From positions 1 through 32,032 of the forward strand of contig JAHECP010000053.1 of assembly GCA_024641665.1 (NCBI GenBank): DNA of 32,032 bases, in the 5' to 3' direction. Of this stretch, positions 22,686-31,207 are shown piece by piece. The translations under genes and the position numbers were made by a program. The notes under the pieces were generated by a model, which saw nothing but the letters and a program-made list of their open reading frames with translations, had not been told where the DNA came from and searched no databases. Source of the stretch: Acidobacteriota bacterium. GTDB taxonomy: Bacteria > Acidobacteriota > Vicinamibacteria > Vicinamibacterales > JAHECP01. Position 1 is the stretch's first letter. The number at the start of each line of letters is the position of its first letter.

Positions 22686-23924
22686 CTACACGTAGGCCTC
22701 CTCGCCGTGCTCGCCCACGTCGAGCCCGCCCTCCTCTTCGTCCTTCGTCACGACGACCTTCGTCACCTTGTTGATGATGACGAGCATGACGAAGGTGAAT
22801 AAGAACGCGTAGAGGGCCGCGCCGATGACGGAGCCCGCCTCCTTGAGGAAGAACGTCGGGTCGCCGTGGATGAGGCCGTTGGCGCCGCCGTCGGGATTGA
22901 TCGCCTTGAAGGCAAACAGGCCCAGGCACAGCACGCCGAGCAAGCCTCCCACGCCGTGCACACCCCACACATCCAGGGCGTCGTCCCATTCGGCCTTGTT
23001 CTTGAACCAGATCGCGTAGTAGCAGACCAGGCTCGCGAGGATGCCGATGAGCACGGCCGTGCCGGTGCTGACGTAGCCGGCGGCAGGGGTGACGGCCGCC
23101 AGCCCCGCGATCGACCCGGTCAGCAGGCCCACGAACTTCGGCTTCTTCTCGATGTTCCAGGCGATGGCGAGCCAGGTGATCGCCGCGAAGGAGGCCGCGA
23201 TGTCGGTGTTGAGGAACGCCTGCGAGGTGACCGGATCGACCTTCAGCTCGCTGCCGGCGTTGAAGCCGTACCAGCCGAACCAGAGGAGGCCGGTCCCCAG
23301 CGCCACGAGCGGAATGCTGTGCGGCCCCTTGTCCTGCACTCTCCGTTTCCCGACGAAGAACACCGCCGCGAGGGCCGCGAACCCGGCGATGCAGTGCACG
23401 ACGATCCCGCCGGCGAAGTCGAGCACGCCGTGCTTCTGCAGGATCCCGCCGCCCCAGACCATGTGCGCGATCGGGAAGTAGACGAACAACAGCCACGCGA
23501 CGAGGAAGATCAGGTACGCCTTGAAGCGAACCCGGTTGGTGAACGCGCCGGTGATGAGCGCGGGGGTGATCTGCGCGAACATCATCTGGTACGCGACGAA
23601 CACGATGAGCGGCAGCGTCGGCGACACGGGGAATGTCGTCGTGGGCCCCATGTTCATCAGGAACGCGTGCCGGAAGTTGCCGATGAGACCCCAGTAGTCC
23701 GGGTTCACCGCGTCACCGTAGCTGCCGCTGAAGCACATCGAGAACCCGCACGCCACCCAGAGGATCGTCGTGACCCCCATCGACACGAAGCTCTGAATCA
23801 TGATGGCGAGCACGTTCTTCCGCCCCACCAGGCCACCGTAGAAGAACGCCAGGCCCGGCGTCATCAGCATCACCAAGCTGGTCGAGACGAGCATGAAGCC
23901 GATGTTTCCCGTATCCCAGTGCAT
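22686..23924 (-). CDS. amt: ammonium transporter, Amt family
   Basis: Encodes 412 residues with about eleven membrane segments. It moves ammonium across the inner membrane. Hallmarks: GLAFFYGGLVGRKNVL, FAQITPALITGAF, the pore histidines in YFPIAHMVWGG and WGVHGVGG, and DFAGGIVVHCIAGFAAL. The ATG at 23922-23924 is chosen, with AAGGAG eight bases upstream; the frame extends upstream to 24002 without support. The C-terminal tail (TKDEEEGGLDVGEHGEEAYV) is short and acidic. No glnK/PII gene follows, although amt genes are often paired with one. It lies 87 bases after the porin gene and probably shares its transcript. Confidence 0.95.
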   Translation of the reverse strand: MHWDTGNIGFMLVSTSLVMLMTPGLAFFYGGLVGRKNVLAIMIQSFVSMGVTTILWVACGFSMCFSGSYGDAVNPDYWGLIGNFRHAFLMNMGPTTTFPVSPTLPLIVFVAYQMMFAQITPALITGAFTNRVRFKAYLIFLVAWLLFVYFPIAHMVWGGGILQKHGVLDFAGGIVVHCIAGFAALAAVFFVGKRRVQDKGPHSIPLVALGTGLLWFGWYGFNAGSELKVDPVTSQAFLNTDIAASFAAITWLAIAWNIEKKPKFVGLLTGSIAGLAAVTPAAGYVSTGTAVLIGILASLVCYYAIWFKNKAEWDDALDVWGVHGVGGLLGVLCLGLFAFKAINPDGGANGLIHGDPTFFLKEAGSVIGAALYAFLFTFVMLVIINKVTKVVVTKDEEEGGLDVGEHGEEAYV

Positions 23925-24011
23925 CTGGTCTGCTCCTTGAGTGCTCCTGCACGTGATGAGACCCCGCGCGACGTCGGGGTCCCGGAATCCGACGTCCGTC
24001 ACCTCACGACG

Positions 24012-25199
24012 CTAGAAGACGAAGACCCCGTTCAGACTTGCCGTCACCTGGTTCCTGCCGAACCGACCATCCTCCTTCTCGAAGACCTCCCGGTCCGAGT
24101 GGTCGCGTCGCAGGTCGCCCCGCACCACGACGTCGGGACGCACGCGAAACGCGGGCGTCAGAGTCACCTCGCTCAGCGTCTGCCGGCAGCCCGTACGGGC
24201 TCCCTGCGGGTCGTCGAACCGCTCGGCGCGAACCGTCACAAAGAACCGGGCGGTCAGGTCGACACGGGCGTACCCGGCGATCCCCTGCCAGGTGACGTCC
24301 TCGATGCCCCCGCCCGCCGTGGCGGCGAGCGGCACCCGCGCCTCGGCACCGTAGTCGTAGTTGGTCGCGAGGCTCAGCCTCCCGTTGGGCTTCCACGTGC
24401 CGACCAGATCCAGGAGGTGACGCATGTTCGAGGCGTCGTTCTGTTCGGGCCCGCCGAGGTAGCTCACCGAGACGCTCGCGCGGCCGGTCGGTGCAAATGC
24501 GAGCTGCGCCCCGACGGTCTTGCCCCGGTTGTTGTCCCTGACGTTGTCCCAGCCGTTGACGAGCATGAACAGCGCCGAAACCCGTTCGCTGAAGGGATAG
24601 GTGATCCGGAGGCCGGTGTGGGTGAAGGGCTCCGCGAACCCGAAGAGCAGCGACCGCGAGGCGTTATCGTTGTAGTCCTCGTATCCGCCGATCACCTCGT
24701 AGCCGACCTGAGTCACGAACTTGCCGACGTCGAAGCGAAGGCCACGTCCGACCGGCGCCGAGTAGCTGAAGAACACCTGCGGCAGGTCGAAATCCTGGGC
24801 CTTGCCGTTCTCGTCGCGGAACAGCCCGGCGCTCGCGGCCACCTTCGGGACCGCGGAGCCGGCGAGCGCGTCCACGCGGAACCCGGCCTGACTGGGGCCG
24901 GACAGGGGCCTCTGGACGACGAGCTCGAGCTCGTCAAGCGTGATCGAGTCGTCGTCGACGTCGAAGATGCGGAACTGGTTCGTGCGCGAGATGGGCTGGT
25001 TGAAATTAAGGGACAGGGACGTCGAAATCAGCCCATCGACCGAGATCTGCTGGTACCAAGGCGAGGAGGAAGTCGCGGACTCGGGAGGAGTTCCCGCCGG
25101 ATCCTGGGCGCGAAGCACGGACGGCGACAGGAACAGGACGACCATGAAGGCGAGGCCCGCTGCGGCTCGGCGGGGCCCGGCATCCAAGAGGACAGGCAT
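24012..25199 (-). CDS. outer-membrane beta-barrel porin (BBP2/OmpL-like)
   Basis: Encodes 395 residues. A signal peptide ends near SVLRAQ; the mature part is a series of amphipathic strands ending in an aromatic residue (GVFVF), as outer-membrane barrels do. Strand pairs such as GLRFDVGKFVTQVGYEV and YNDNASRSLLFGFAEPFTHTGLRITYPF resemble the putative beta-barrel porin-2 family. The ATG at 25197-25199 has AAGGAG six bases upstream. The amt gene directly downstream suggests the pore admits small nitrogen compounds (inference from context). A consensus-like promoter lies ~560 bases upstream at 25757-25785. Confidence 0.82.
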   Translation of the reverse strand: MPVLLDAGPRRAAAGLAFMVVLFLSPSVLRAQDPAGTPPESATSSSPWYQQISVDGLISTSLSLNFNQPISRTNQFRIFDVDDDSITLDELELVVQRPLSGPSQAGFRVDALAGSAVPKVAASAGLFRDENGKAQDFDLPQVFFSYSAPVGRGLRFDVGKFVTQVGYEVIGGYEDYNDNASRSLLFGFAEPFTHTGLRITYPFSERVSALFMLVNGWDNVRDNNRGKTVGAQLAFAPTGRASVSVSYLGGPEQNDASNMRHLLDLVGTWKPNGRLSLATNYDYGAEARVPLAATAGGGIEDVTWQGIAGYARVDLTARFFVTVRAERFDDPQGARTGCRQTLSEVTLTPAFRVRPDVVVRGDLRRDHSDREVFEKEDGRFGRNQVTASLNGVFVF

Positions 25200-25851
25200 G
25201 AATGACTCCTTGGGAATCCGGCCGCTCGAGCCACAGCGGGGCCCGGCGGCCCGAAGCCGCGTGCAGTTGGCCGGCGGCAAGCGTCGCCGTCAGGGAGCGC
25301 CCGACGGGAGAACGGCGGTTGCGCAGGGCCCGCGCACCTCTCGTCCAGTCGTGGGGCTCGACGGCGAACGGATGCGGCCACTGCGCGAGGTCATCGCCCA
25401 GGCCCCGCGAGCGCCCTTCCTGCCGATCGGTCCTTCCCTTCCGCACCGGCTTCAGATACACGGTCCTCGTGCTCAGTGCGCGATCTCCGCTGGTCACGCC
25501 GGCCGACGCCGCCACGTCCGCTTCGGAGAACGGCCAGGCGGCGCCAAACAGCATCAGCGCCGCGACACAGAAGAGGACAGCGGACACGTGGGGTGATCGG
25601 AGGTGCGAAGACAGGAACGGCTTGGCGCGGGAGAGAACGTGCGCGTTCGGCGAAGGGAGTGGCGCCCGGCACGGCGGGGCCGTTCCCGAACGGGACATGG
25701 TGCCCGGCGGTGACATATCGCGTCCGTTCGGCGCGCGGTGCCGACCGGAGGGGCCCACACTACTGGGTTCGCCGTACGCTGTCAATCCCGTCAGGCCGGC
25801 GCGAACACCGGCAAGAGGCACGTGCGGACGCGCCAGGATTCGACGACTGCC
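25200..25851. other. 652-bp intergenic region, possible long leader
   Basis: No gene that I can support. On the minus strand one frame from 25718 has high third-position G+C and a hydrophobic stretch (VSAVLFCVAALMLFGAAW), but it lacks a ribosome-binding site and runs ~190 bases into the porin gene in another frame. A good promoter (25757-25785) points into this stretch, so it may be a ~550-base untranslated leader of the porin-amt transcript, or may contain a small exported protein. Confidence 0.4.
25757..25785 (-). promoter_or_regulatory. candidate sigma-70 promoter toward porin and amt
   Basis: Minus strand TTGACA (25785-25780), a 17-base spacer, then TAGTGT (25762-25757). The -35 is perfect and the -10 matches half of the consensus. 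Confidence 0.45.
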
Positions 25852-28617
25852 CTACCGGCCGAGCGCCGTCCAGTTGAGCACCGCGTTCCAGAGCAGCCGG
25901 TAGTCCGACCGGTTCATGTCGCGGTGGATGGGGCTGAAGTTGTAGGCCACGACGTGTCCGCGGCCGACCGGCAGGTCCAGGATCGCCGGGTGCCCGCCGA
26001 GGACCGCCTCGCCGCGCATCCCGCCGCTCACCACCATCGCCCCCGTCCCGCCCCAGCTCGCCACCACCGGCCGCCGGTCCACGGGCCCGTCGAGACACGA
26101 CGTGCAGTAGGCCATCTCCAGCCACCGCCGCGGCGTGGCGTACACGGGCAGGTTCGTGCGGAAGACGGACGACTCGTTGCCGTAGCCGTACGCGATCGGG
26201 TGCGACGGCTCGTTGAAGGTGACCTTCAGCTCGCTCCCGGGCGTGAACACGCCCGGCGCCGACGCGCGCCGCACGCCGGTCGTCAACCCGCCCTCGAGCG
26301 GCAGGAGCGACCCGCTGCCGAGCGTCAGCAGCACGCCGCCCTCGGCGACGAAGCGGCGAATGGCCTCCAGCCCGACGTAGCCCGGACCGCCCGTGATGTC
26401 GTCGGACTCGACGGGCGTGCCGAGGTTCGGAAACTCCGCCGAGCGCTTGAAGGACATGGGCCCGTCGGTCGGCGGGATGCCGTGGATCTGCCCCGCCAGA
26501 TCCAGCCGCGAGAACGGCCCGTAAACGATGACGTCGACCTTCTGGCGCAGGCGGCCCGCGCGCACGTCCTCGTCGCGCAGGTAGGTGTACGGCACCTTTT
26601 CGCGGTCCAACGTGTAACGGACCCACCCCATCGAGTCGGTGTCGGCCCAGGGCACCCACACGCCGAGGCGCGGGACGACCGCGGCGTGATGCGGCACGTC
26701 GGGCACGCCGGGGACCGCCGCGAAGTCGAGCGACAGCTCGGCGGCGACCGACGCCAGCGCTTCGCGCACGCCGTCCTGCCTGGGCACGATCCACGAGCCG
26801 GCCGGGTAATCGGCGCCGCCGGCGCTGAACGGCCGCTCGGCGATCTCCACCTCGAACCGGGCGAGGCGGAAGCGCGCCGCGAGCAGGGCCTCCTGTCCCG
26901 TGTCGCGCAACAGAAACGCCGCGCCGTCGCCGGCGACGGTCCCAGCCGGCACGGCCGCCGCCGTCACGGGCTCGACCGGTGCCGCCTTCACGCGCTCGTC
27001 GTCGATCCGCACGGCGGTCACGCCGAAGCCCACCGGGAACGCCCACGACACGTCGTCGTACGGCAGCTCCGGCGTCTCGGCCGGGAAGCGCTGCGGCTCG
27101 AGCACGTCCACCGCGTAGTTGCGGTAGGGCTGGTCGAGCTTCACGACGTAGCTGCCGCGCGGGAAGGTCCCTTCGGCCGTCGTCAGGTCGGCGGCGAGCC
27201 GCCCCACTTCGATGTGCTGGTCGATCAGCCGATCGACCATGGCCGCGACACGCAGCCGATCGGGCTGGCCCTCGGGAATCACGTAGGCGTACGGCTTCTC
27301 CGTCACGCCCTTCCGCCAGGAGTTGTAGCCGGTCTGGTAGAAGTTGCGCAGCACCTCGGCGGCGTGCTTCGCGGTCCACTGCAGGATCGCCAGCGCGCCG
27401 GTCTCCTGGTAGTTCACGTCGTCGCGCATCGACCACTGGAATCGCGTGGGCGGCGGGAACGGCCGGTACCACGTGCGGCTCACCGGCGCGTCGTCGTCGG
27501 GCGCGCCGTGCTGGCGCAGCACGCGCGTCACCGTCTCGGCGGTGGCGTTGCCGAACGTCTCGTAGCCGCGGCCGACCGCGTTGTGGTTCATCGCCACCGA
27601 GTCGAGGTAGTGCAGGCCGAAGCTCTCGCCGAAGTTCCACGTCCACACGCCCGGCATGCCCATCGCGGTCATCTCGGTCACCTCGTGGAAGCTCATCTCG
27701 AGGAACTGGCTCGTCACGATGGGGTCGAGGTGCGGATTGTAGGGACCGGTGCCGTTCCACGTCTGGAGCAGCGCGATGGCCTCGTGCAGGTCGTGCACCA
27801 CCTGGGGGTGGTAGTCGTAGAACATCGCGTGCACGGCGCGCGTCACGGCGAACGCCTTCTGGTGCGCGTCGCGGTTGATGTCCACGAACACGTAGCGGTT
27901 CCAGTAGGGCGGCGACTGGCGCGGCAGCGCGTCGAAGTCGGTCTTGCCCTTCAGGTACTCGTAGAACCAGTCCGCCATCTTGTCGTGCCCGTCCGGCTCG
28001 GCCACGGGGTTGATGAGCACCACGACGTGGCGGCGGATGTTCTGGATCATCGGATCCCCGGAGACCGCCAGCCGATAGGCGAGCTCCATCGACATCTCCG
28101 CGCTGCCGTCCTCGTCGGCGTGGAGCGCGCAGTTGAAGTAGTAGATGGGCCGGGCCCGGGCGATGATCCGTTCGGCCTCCTCGGGCGTCGTGCGCCGCGG
28201 GTCGGCCAGCGCGGCCGTCGCGGCCTTCACGCGCGGCAGGTCGCGGATGCCGTCCTCGTCCGAGATGGCGACGAGCAGGATGTCCCGCCCCTCCTCGGTC
28301 CGGCCGATCGTCTCGACGCGCACGCGCGGCGACGCCGCCGCGAGCGCCCGCATGTAGCCGTAGATCCTGGTCGTGTACGTCAGCTCGCCCGGCGCGCCGA
28401 CCACGTGGCCCAGGTACTTCGTCGGCGAGGGCACCGTGTCCGAGGCGGGCACCGACGCCACCCACGGGCTCAGGAACCGGGCCTCGGTCGTGAACCGCGC
28501 GATGGCGTCCGCCGAGCCCGGCTCGGGACGGTCCGCGGGCGCCTGCGCGCGGACGAGCCCCGAGGCGCACAGGAACACGGCGAGCGACGAAAGGCGACGA
28601 GCCACGTGCGGGGACAT
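25852..28617 (-). CDS. exported M14-family zinc carboxypeptidase, large (second paralogue)
   Basis: Encodes 921 residues. A signal peptide (1-25, ending LVRAQ) is followed by an M14 domain with H166-x-x-E169 (CALHADEDG) and H278 (HDLHEAI) as zinc ligands, NPVAEPDGHD, VDINRDAHQK, and E331 (WNFGESFGL) as the likely catalytic Glu. The C-terminal ~300 residues form the amidotransferase-like domain (VDVIVYGPFSRL, IRRFVAEGGVLLTLGSG), ending in a segment that may sense or bind glycans or peptides (GRGHVVAYNFSPIHRDMNRSDYRLLWNAVLNW). The ATG at 28615-28617 has AGGAGG five bases upstream. It shares its architecture with the gene at 11843-14473 but is clearly diverged, so the two probably differ in substrate. 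Confidence 0.88.
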   Translation of the reverse strand: MSPHVARRLSSLAVFLCASGLVRAQAPADRPEPGSADAIARFTTEARFLSPWVASVPASDTVPSPTKYLGHVVGAPGELTYTTRIYGYMRALAAASPRVRVETIGRTEEGRDILLVAISDEDGIRDLPRVKAATAALADPRRTTPEEAERIIARARPIYYFNCALHADEDGSAEMSMELAYRLAVSGDPMIQNIRRHVVVLINPVAEPDGHDKMADWFYEYLKGKTDFDALPRQSPPYWNRYVFVDINRDAHQKAFAVTRAVHAMFYDYHPQVVHDLHEAIALLQTWNGTGPYNPHLDPIVTSQFLEMSFHEVTEMTAMGMPGVWTWNFGESFGLHYLDSVAMNHNAVGRGYETFGNATAETVTRVLRQHGAPDDDAPVSRTWYRPFPPPTRFQWSMRDDVNYQETGALAILQWTAKHAAEVLRNFYQTGYNSWRKGVTEKPYAYVIPEGQPDRLRVAAMVDRLIDQHIEVGRLAADLTTAEGTFPRGSYVVKLDQPYRNYAVDVLEPQRFPAETPELPYDDVSWAFPVGFGVTAVRIDDERVKAAPVEPVTAAAVPAGTVAGDGAAFLLRDTGQEALLAARFRLARFEVEIAERPFSAGGADYPAGSWIVPRQDGVREALASVAAELSLDFAAVPGVPDVPHHAAVVPRLGVWVPWADTDSMGWVRYTLDREKVPYTYLRDEDVRAGRLRQKVDVIVYGPFSRLDLAGQIHGIPPTDGPMSFKRSAEFPNLGTPVESDDITGGPGYVGLEAIRRFVAEGGVLLTLGSGSLLPLEGGLTTGVRRASAPGVFTPGSELKVTFNEPSHPIAYGYGNESSVFRTNLPVYATPRRWLEMAYCTSCLDGPVDRRPVVASWGGTGAMVVSGGMRGEAVLGGHPAILDLPVGRGHVVAYNFSPIHRDMNRSDYRLLWNAVLNWTALGR

Positions 28618-28791
28618 CGTTCCTCCTGACCCGGCGGGCGGAGCCGGCGGCGCCGCTGGCGGCCCGGGTGTCCTTGGGGGGGCCGGCGGCCGATTCTACT
28701 ATGCGCGACGCGCGGGGACCGGCCAGCGGACCCGCCAGTGGTAAAGTGGTGGGCTTTGGCGGCCGAGGCGGCCGCCGGACGGGACGAACGG

Positions 28792-29601
28792 ATGCGCAGG
28801 ATTCCAACGCTGTGGACCGTCGCGCTGGTCGTGACGCTCGTGGCGGCCGTCTACCAGCGCGTGACCGGACCGTCCTACCCTGTGCGCGGAACCGTGACGC
28901 TCGGCGGTCAGTCCTACCACCTCCGGCTCGAGCGATCGCACGTGACGGTCTCCGACCAGGCGATCGCGCTGGACATCCCCGACCCGCTCGTGGAGGGCGA
29001 GATCCGCTGGCGGCGCGTCCCCAGCTCCGAGCCGCACCACCTGCTGCCGCTCCACCGGAGCGGCGACGTCCTCGAGGCGGCGCTCCCGCGGCAGCCCGCG
29101 GCCGGCAAGCTCGAGTTCCAGATCCTCCTGAGGCGCGGCGTCGAGCAGCAGCTCTTTCCGCCGCGCCCGGTCGTCACGCGCTTCAAGAACCCCGAGTCGC
29201 TCTGGGTGCTCGTCCCGCACATTCTCGCGATGTTCTCGGCGATGCTGCTGTCGACGCGCGCCGGCCTGGCCGCGCTGACGGGCGGGCGGATGGGGCTCTA
29301 TACGGGGCTGACGCTGGCGTTCCTGGTGCCGGGCGGGTTCGTGCTGGGCCCGATCGTGCAGCACCAGGCCTTCGGCGCCTACTGGACCGGCGTCCCGTTC
29401 GGCTTCGACCTCACCGACAACAAGGCGCTCCTCGCGCTGGCGGCCTGGAGCCTCGCCGGATGGATGCTCTGGACGCGCCGCCGCGGCGCGCGGCTCGCGG
29501 TCCTCGGCGCCTCGCTCGTGATGCTGCTGGTCTTCCTGATCCCGCACTCCACCTGGGGCTCGGAGATCAAGTGGGACCAGCTGCCCGGCCGGGCGAGATG
29601 A
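28792..29601 (+). CDS. conserved membrane protein, unknown function
   Basis: Encodes 269 residues from the ATG at 28792 (a GTG at 28738 would add 18 residues of non-membrane type and is less likely). One N-terminal membrane segment (TLWTVALVVTLVAAVY) is followed by a ~110-residue soluble domain with beta-strand character (YPVRGTVTLGGQSYHLRLERS), then four membrane segments in the last half (HILAMFSAMLL, GLYTGLTLAFLVPGG, LLALAAWSLAGWML, GASLVMLLVFLIP). FGAYWTGVPFGFDLTDNK lies in a loop between segments and looks like a conserved motif. I do not recognise a named family. Divergent from the M14 gene across 174 bases. Confidence 0.72.
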   Translation: MRRIPTLWTVALVVTLVAAVYQRVTGPSYPVRGTVTLGGQSYHLRLERSHVTVSDQAIALDIPDPLVEGEIRWRRVPSSEPHHLLPLHRSGDVLEAALPRQPAAGKLEFQILLRRGVEQQLFPPRPVVTRFKNPESLWVLVPHILAMFSAMLLSTRAGLAALTGGRMGLYTGLTLAFLVPGGFVLGPIVQHQAFGAYWTGVPFGFDLTDNKALLALAAWSLAGWMLWTRRRGARLAVLGASLVMLLVFLIPHSTWGSEIKWDQLPGRAR

Positions 29602-29727
29602 GCCGTGCTGGCTCGCCGCAGGGGGAAGACGGCTGCGTTCCTTGCCAGGACGGCTAGGCCGCGCACGGCGCGGCCCGCGAGGGAGCGGCGCGGGGCGACG
29701 GGGCCCCGCGAGCGACCGAGCCGGGGT

Positions 29728-29744
29728 GTGGGGCGGAGCCCCAC
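29728..29744. terminator. hairpin between convergent genes
   Basis: GTGGGGC pairs perfectly with GCCCCAC around a GGA loop, five bases past the stop of the minus-strand Fis-like gene and ~125 bases past the plus-strand membrane-protein gene. It could stop both transcripts, although no U tract is present on either strand. The sequence from 29650 to 29727 is very G+C-rich and resembles the repeats near 9500. Confidence 0.4.
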
Positions 29745-29749
29745 GCAAA

Positions 29750-29932
29750 CTAGAAGCGGTACTCCTTGGCCCGACGCCAGAGCGTCGATCGGCTGATGCC
29801 GAGCAGCCGGGCCGCTTCCTCGGTGGGGAAGTTCTTCAGCGCATACCGCAGCGCGGCCCGCTCCGCCTCGCGCGCCGCTCGTTCCGCCGCCACGTAGTCC
29901 CGCCAGAGTTGACGCAGTCGCCGTCGATGCAT
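29750..29932 (-). CDS. Fis-type helix-turn-helix mini-protein
   Basis: Encodes 60 residues. Residues 1-30 form a charged helix (QLWRDYVAAERAAREAERAALRYAL) and 33-60 a Fis/HTH_8 helix-turn-helix (NFPTEEAARLLGISRSTLWRRAKEYRF), the DNA-binding end normally found at the C-terminus of NtrC-type activators. Here it stands alone, like Fis but shorter. The ATG at 29930-29932 has no clear ribosome-binding site. It may act as a small nucleoid or regulatory protein, or be the surviving end of a larger activator gene; no trace of the AAA+ domain is seen upstream. Confidence 0.65.
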   Translation of the reverse strand: MHRRRLRQLWRDYVAAERAAREAERAALRYALKNFPTEEAARLLGISRSTLWRRAKEYRF

Positions 29933-30130
29933 GGGCAGATGCTAGCAGCAGTCGTCTCCGGAGGGAACTCCCGAACGACGGAACGCCCGCGGCAAGCTCA
30001 TCAGGCGGCCGGGCGATCCTTGGCCGCCCGCCTCGCCTGGAATAAACTCGACTTTGGAGGCGTTTCCCCCCGACAGCGCCAGGCAGCACGTCGCGCCGGG
30101 CCTTGGCCCGGCCAGGAGGCAAGAGACGGC

Positions 30131-30961
30131 ATGAAGAGCGGGCGGTCGGCGTGGCTGGCGATGGCGGCGCTCTGCGCCGTTCTGGCGACGATGGTGGTCG
30201 TGCGCTCGCGCACGGCCGCGCCGGGCGCCGGATCGGCCGCGGCGCCGCGGTCCGACCGCGCGCCGGCGGCGCTCATCCCGTCGGGCGCCCCCCCGGTGCC
30301 CGACTTCACGGTCGTCGACTTCGACGGCCGGCCGCTGCGGTCGGCCGACTTTCACGGCAAGGTCACCATCCTGAACTTCTGGGCCACGTGGTGCGGCCCG
30401 TGCCGCATCGAGATCCCCGAGTTCGTCGCGCTCCAGAAGGAGTATCCGGACCGGCTGCAGATCGTCGGCCTCTCGATGGACGACGCGGCGGCCGACGACG
30501 TGAGGCGGTTCGCCGACGCGCAGCACGTCAACTACCGCGTGGGGATGGCCACGCCGGCGGTTGCGGCGCTGTTCGGCGGCGTGCCGGCTCTGCCCACCTC
30601 CTTCCTCATCGACGCCAGCGGCCGCGTCGTCGCGCGCCACATCGGCCTGTACGACGCGGACGGGTGGAACCGCGAGGTGCGCGCGCTGGCGGGGCTGTCC
30701 TACGATGGCCAGGTGGACTTCTCGGACGCCGGGCCGGCGCTCCTCGGCCAGATCACCGACCAGACGGAGATCCCGGGCGTGGACCTGTCGGGCCTGACGC
30801 CCACCGAACGGCACATCGCGCTCCAGCGGATGAGCTCGGAGCCCTGCACGTGCGGCTGCGGCCTCACGATCGCGCAGTGCCGCCTCAGCGACCCGGCCTG
30901 CGACGTCAGCCTGCCCCTCGCGCAGAAGATCGTGGCAGAAGTGAAACGCCGCGGCGCGTGA
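30131..30961 (+). CDS. TlpA-like thioredoxin-fold protein with cysteine-rich tail
   Basis: Encodes 276 residues. An N-terminal membrane anchor (about 8-25) places a thioredoxin domain in the periplasm: VPDFTVVDFDGRPL, active site W-C88-G-P-C91, and the cis-Pro strand VPALPTSFLID. The last 40 residues form a separate Cys-rich unit with C239, C241, C243, C250 and C257 (PCTCGCGLTIAQCRLSDPACDVSL), probably metal-binding or redox-active. Known: TlpA-type proteins reduce periplasmic disulfides, for example in cytochrome c or oxidase assembly. The ATG at 30131 has AGGAGG 11 bases upstream; the longer frame from 29642 is rejected. It lies 247 bases before cbiM on the same strand. Confidence 0.85.
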   Translation: MKSGRSAWLAMAALCAVLATMVVVRSRTAAPGAGSAAAPRSDRAPAALIPSGAPPVPDFTVVDFDGRPLRSADFHGKVTILNFWATWCGPCRIEIPEFVALQKEYPDRLQIVGLSMDDAAADDVRRFADAQHVNYRVGMATPAVAALFGGVPALPTSFLIDASGRVVARHIGLYDADGWNREVRALAGLSYDGQVDFSDAGPALLGQITDQTEIPGVDLSGLTPTERHIALQRMSSEPCTCGCGLTIAQCRLSDPACDVSLPLAQKIVAEVKRRGA

Positions 30962-31207
30962 CCCACGCGCCCGCTCGCGCAGGCCCAGGCCGGACTGTTC
31001 ATGGACTTCAATGCCGGTCCAACCTGTTCGCGCAGAAAACCGTGTGGAGCAGGCCGCTGGACGAACGAAGAAGCCCTTCGGGCGGATCGCCGTCACGAGA
31101 CCCCGCCGGCGCGACCCGCACCGGTTTGGCGGGTCGGTTTCGAGTCGTGGTACGCTCAGGCAGCCGTCGCCTGGCCATTGCCGGGGGCACGGCCGACTGC
31201 ACGAGCG

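Noticed and set aside
25006-25718. Exported protein in the leader of the porin gene
   Set aside because: It overlaps the porin coding region by about 190 bases in another frame and lacks a ribosome-binding site; noted only as a possibility.
25738-28629. 963-codon plus-strand open frame
   Set aside because: It lies wholly opposite the M14 peptidase gene, is rich in His, Arg, Gly and Val with no motifs, and is an antisense shadow.
30962-31207. Cobalamin riboswitch before cbiM
   Set aside because: I could not find the conserved B12-box sequence or the expected set of stems; a covariance-model scan would settle it.
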